Origin: Chloroflexota bacterium
Lineage (GTDB): Bacteria > Chloroflexota > Anaerolineae > Anaerolineales > Villigracilaceae
Direction: 5' to 3'
DNA length: 64,000 nucleotides
NCBI GenBank assembly: GCA_021795965.1
Contig: JAJYOU010000002.1
Span: 84,086 to 148,085, forward strand
The notes under the pieces are model-generated. The model ran no database searches, was not told where the DNA came from, and saw only the letters and a program-made list of their open reading frames with translations. The position numbers and the translations under genes were made by a program. Below are positions 61,712 to 64,000 of the stretch, one piece after another. How positions within the stretch are numbered: position 1 is the stretch's first letter; the number at the start of each line of letters is the position of its first letter.

Positions 61712-61754
61712 ATAAACAAAAGAAGGTTCTCCGCCAGAAGCTTCTTTTGTTTAT
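61712..61754. terminator. long hairpin between convergent genes
   Basis: Arms ATAAACAAAAGAAG (61712-61725) and CTTCTTTTGTTTAT (61741-61754) pair perfectly over 14 bp around a 15-nt loop. It lies between the aminotransferase stop (61692) and the stop of the dehydrogenase-like gene (61798) and may terminate both. Confidence 0.65.
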
Positions 61755-61797
61755 AGAACTGGAACAGTCATCAAAATTGATTCCTGTTCCGACAGGT

Positions 61798-62508
61798 TCA
61801 GATCAGGATCGGACCATTCCCGCGCAAATGCGCTGGTCGCGTCAGGAGGAAAATCACCCACTCGCAGACATCTTTTTGGCTCAGGTTGGGTTTGCCGTTT
61901 CCGTCCAGCGCATCTGCCAGTGCCAGCCCGGGCATCAGGACATGGGTTCGAATCCCGAACTCGCTGTTTTCAAGGCGGATCTGGTCCACCAGGGCAACCA
62001 AGCCGTGCTGAGCCACGCCAAAGGCGCCGTCCATCGCGTAATTTCCCAGTCCGGAATCTGAACCAACCGCCATGATTTCACCGTGTTTTTGAGCTCGAAA
62101 TACCGGAAGCACGGCACGCGCCAGCAGGAACGGCTCGCGCAGATTGGCTGCCATGACCAAATCCCAGGTAGTGACGCTGTGAGCATGGATCATGCCGCCG
62201 CCCCATGAAGCGGAGACCAGGATCAGGAAGTCCAGCCGTCCAAAGGTCTGAAGGGTTTGGTCAAGCACCGCCTGTGCGTCTGCAAGTGTATCCAATTCAG
62301 AGACCTGCGTCAGGCATTCTCCGCCTGCCGCCCGCACCCGGGCAGCAGAAATTTCAAGCAGGTCGAGCTGCCTGCCGCACAGGCAGACCCGCACGCCCTG
62401 CTCTGCCAGTGCCAGCGCCAGGGCGCCTGCCAGTTCACTGCTGCCGCCGCTAATAAGTGCCGTCTGACCGCGAAGTTCCGTGGGCTTGATTTCAGTTTGA
62501 TTTTCCAT
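61798..62508 (-). CDS. short-chain dehydrogenase-like protein lacking catalytic residues
   Basis: A 236-residue SDR-fold protein: a Rossmann start QTALISGGSSELAGALALALAEQG, then VCLCGRQLDLLE, LILVSASWGGG and the late VLMPGLALA. The catalytic Y-x-x-x-K is replaced: the usual Y.ASK.AL position reads GAFGVAQHGLVAL, so Tyr is Phe and Lys is Gln. The cofactor loop has GGSSELAG, with a Ser where the first Gly of GxG is common. It is probably not an oxidoreductase, unless another residue takes over. It lies 3 nt after the amidohydrolase in the same operon and may be a structural or regulatory protein. Confidence 0.75.
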   Translation of the reverse strand: MENQTEIKPTELRGQTALISGGSSELAGALALALAEQGVRVCLCGRQLDLLEISAARVRAAGGECLTQVSELDTLADAQAVLDQTLQTFGRLDFLILVSASWGGGMIHAHSVTTWDLVMAANLREPFLLARAVLPVFRAQKHGEIMAVGSDSGLGNYAMDGAFGVAQHGLVALVDQIRLENSEFGIRTHVLMPGLALADALDGNGKPNLSQKDVCEWVIFLLTRPAHLRGNGPILI

Positions 62509-62511
62509 GTT

Positions 62512-64000
62512 TTAAGATTCGTAGACCAATGTACCGTCCATCATGGTCCAGAGTGGATGGACTTCCGCCAGTTTCTCCGGCGGAATTTCAAAAATATTTT
62601 CCGAAAGCAGGACCATGTCTGCCAAATAGCCGGGTTTGAGCTGACCTTTTTGCTCTTCCTGGAACTCGCCGTAGGCAGCCTCGCTCGTATAAGCCAGCAG
62701 GGTCTCGCCCAGGGTCTGGTTCTGGTGCGGCAAGCCCTCAACCCACGGCAGCCGGTTGACGGCGTTGGAGAGACCGCGCAGCGGGTTCTGAGTCACGACA
62801 GGCCAGTCGGAACCGAATACCAGGCGGGCACCGGCATCGCGCAGGGTGCGCCAGGCGAAACTGTACTGCCAGCGCTCAGTCCCCACCCTCGCCGGCCAGA
62901 CGTCGCCATCCTCCAGCGTCATCGGGCAGTGCAGCGGCTGCATCGAAGCCAGCACACCCAGCTCCTTAAATCGGGCTAAATCAGCCGGGTGAACCAATTC
63001 GATATGTTCCACCCGGTGACGGGAATCGCGCCGGCCGTTGATCTCTGCGGCAGCCTGGCAGGCATCCAGAACCCGCCGCACCCCCAGGTCGCCAACTGCA
63101 TGGGTGAAGATCTGCAAACCGAGCCGGTCAGCTTCCGTTACCATGCGCTGGTAGTGCTCAATCGCATAATTGGCAGCCCCATGTGTGGCAGGGTCGTCGC
63201 TGTAAGGGTCCACCAGCAGCCCGGTATAAGATTCGATGACACCATCCATGAAAAACTTGACGCTTCCGCCTCTCAGGCGATCACTTGCATATTCGTGCTT
63301 AAACAGCAGGGCTTCTTTTTCAAGCGCCTCGAAAGGTGTTTCCGGGGTGACGCTGAAGGGCAGGTAGATGCGGCAGGTCAGTTGATCCAGGTCTTCCAGG
63401 GCAGCGTAGAGCTGAGCCGTTTCCGCGCCGCCGTCCATATTGTGGACGCTGGTCACCCCGAGCGATGCCGTCAGGCGCAGTGCTTTTTGCAGCAGGTCCC
63501 GTTTTCGCGAACCGTCCGGCTTGGGCAGCAGGTCGCTGACTGGTTTTGAGGCTCCCGTTTCGCGCAGCTCACCGGTCGCTTCACCGTGCTCATCCAGCAT
63601 GATTTGACTGTTGGCTCCCACCTCTCCACCTTCAAATATTCCAGCCATTTTGAGCGCCAGCGTATTCGCCCAGGAGGTATGCACATCATACGCGCTGATG
63701 AAGATCGGGCGGTCGGGTACCAGTGCATCCAGATAGGTGCGGTTTAATGGCGTCCTGCCCGGCCCGAGATTGTAGCGCAGCCCATTCCCGACCAGCCAGG
63801 CATCTTCGGGGTGCTCTGCTGCGTAGTGCCGGACGCTCTGCGCCAATTCTTCGAAGGTTTCCACGCCTGAAAGCTGCATCCCATCCAGGTTGAGCGCGCC
63901 AAATAACATGTGGAAATGGCTGTCGATGAAGCCCGGCACGAGGCTCTTGCCGCCACCATCCATGACTTTCGTGCCGGGTCCTTTCCAGGCGGCTGCCTCT
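62512..64000 (-). CDS. YtcJ-type amidohydrolase (5' end outside window)
   Basis: The frame is open to the right edge (codons before ATG 63963 encode EAAAWKGPGTKV), so the first part is missing. What is visible is the metal-dependent amidohydrolase 3 family: DSHFHM (HxH metal ligands), the carbamylated-Lys region GGSVKFFMDGVIESYTG, the ligand His in IFTHAVGD and RVEHIELV, and FGSDWPV with the metal-binding Asp. The C-terminus GQLKPGYLADMVLL is typical. YtcJ-like proteins hydrolyse N-substituted formamides, amino acid amides or similar; the substrate is unknown. It is cotranscribed with the SDR-like gene. Confidence 0.9.
   Translation of the reverse strand, partial: EAAAWKGPGTKVMDGGGKSLVPGFIDSHFHMLFGALNLDGMQLSGVETFEELAQSVRHYAAEHPEDAWLVGNGLRYNLGPGRTPLNRTYLDALVPDRPIFISAYDVHTSWANTLALKMAGIFEGGEVGANSQIMLDEHGEATGELRETGASKPVSDLLPKPDGSRKRDLLQKALRLTASLGVTSVHNMDGGAETAQLYAALEDLDQLTCRIYLPFSVTPETPFEALEKEALLFKHEYASDRLRGGSVKFFMDGVIESYTGLLVDPYSDDPATHGAANYAIEHYQRMVTEADRLGLQIFTHAVGDLGVRRVLDACQAAAEINGRRDSRHRVEHIELVHPADLARFKELGVLASMQPLHCPMTLEDGDVWPARVGTERWQYSFAWRTLRDAGARLVFGSDWPVVTQNPLRGLSNAVNRLPWVEGLPHQNQTLGETLLAYTSEAAYGEFQEEQKGQLKPGYLADMVLLSENIFEIPPEKLAEVHPLWTMMDGTLVYES

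Noticed and set aside
1..64000. tRNA, rRNA, insertion sequences, phage or integrase genes
   Set aside because: None of the gaps holds a cloverleaf-like sequence, and no transposase or integrase motif was seen in any long frame.

Overview
The window looks like chromosomal DNA of a Chloroflexota bacterium, probably class Anaerolineae. This is inferred from the lipoprotein signal followed by an Ala/Pro/Gln/Thr linker on the amino-acid-binding protein, the many TPR proteins, the lysine-fermentation genes, the absence of outer-membrane genes and the overall gene style. No rRNA, tRNA, CRISPR array, transposase or phage gene was seen. Both ends cut a gene.

Region 1 (1-19.3 kb) is a surface-polysaccharide locus. 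It holds a multidomain WbsX/RgpF/sulfotransferase-like protein, the dTDP-L-rhamnose operon (rfbC-rfbB-rfbA-rfbD, several with 4-nt overlaps), a GT-C membrane glycosyltransferase, GT2 and GT4 transferases, a sulfotransferase, a UPF0104-type membrane protein and a secreted subtilisin. Convergent to these lie a WbaP-type initiating sugar-phosphate transferase and two GT4 genes. Together they can charge a lipid carrier, make rhamnose and build a decorated glycan.

Region 2 (19.4-38 kb) is amino-acid metabolism. A panB-aminotransferase operon diverges from a kal-kce-kdd lysine-fermentation operon, which is followed by a complete LIV-type ABC transporter. Then come a class III aminotransferase, a divergent GcvPA/GcvPB-like pair without gcvT or gcvH nearby, a short peptide ORF with what looks like a transcription attenuator, a divergent fold-type I aminotransferase, and a 945-residue fusion of a glutamate-cysteine-ligase-like domain with an M20 amidohydrolase. 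The last five genes are not a standard pathway and may modify amino acids on a gamma-glutamyl-type carrier (inference).

Region 3 (38-54 kb) begins, reading leftward from 52.2 kb, with a MraZ paralogue that lost both signature arginines. It continues with a P-loop ATPase, a TPR protein with an unnamed N-terminal domain, a TPR-ParB fusion, another TPR protein and a C39-like cysteine protease with no signal peptide. Two paralogous secreted repeat proteins follow, each with its own promoter and terminator. A divergent gene carries the same unnamed N-terminal domain, with an 18-bp perfect palindrome upstream. This is the best candidate here for an undescribed system.

Region 4 (54-64 kb) has a NarL-type two-component pair, an operon pairing a coiled-coil GyrA-C-terminal-like pinwheel protein with a short Hsp70-like ATPase, an unknown membrane protein, an aminotransferase, a short-chain-dehydrogenase-like protein lacking its catalytic Tyr and Lys, and the start of a YtcJ-type amidohydrolase.

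All calls come from reading the sequence; no database search or folding program was run.
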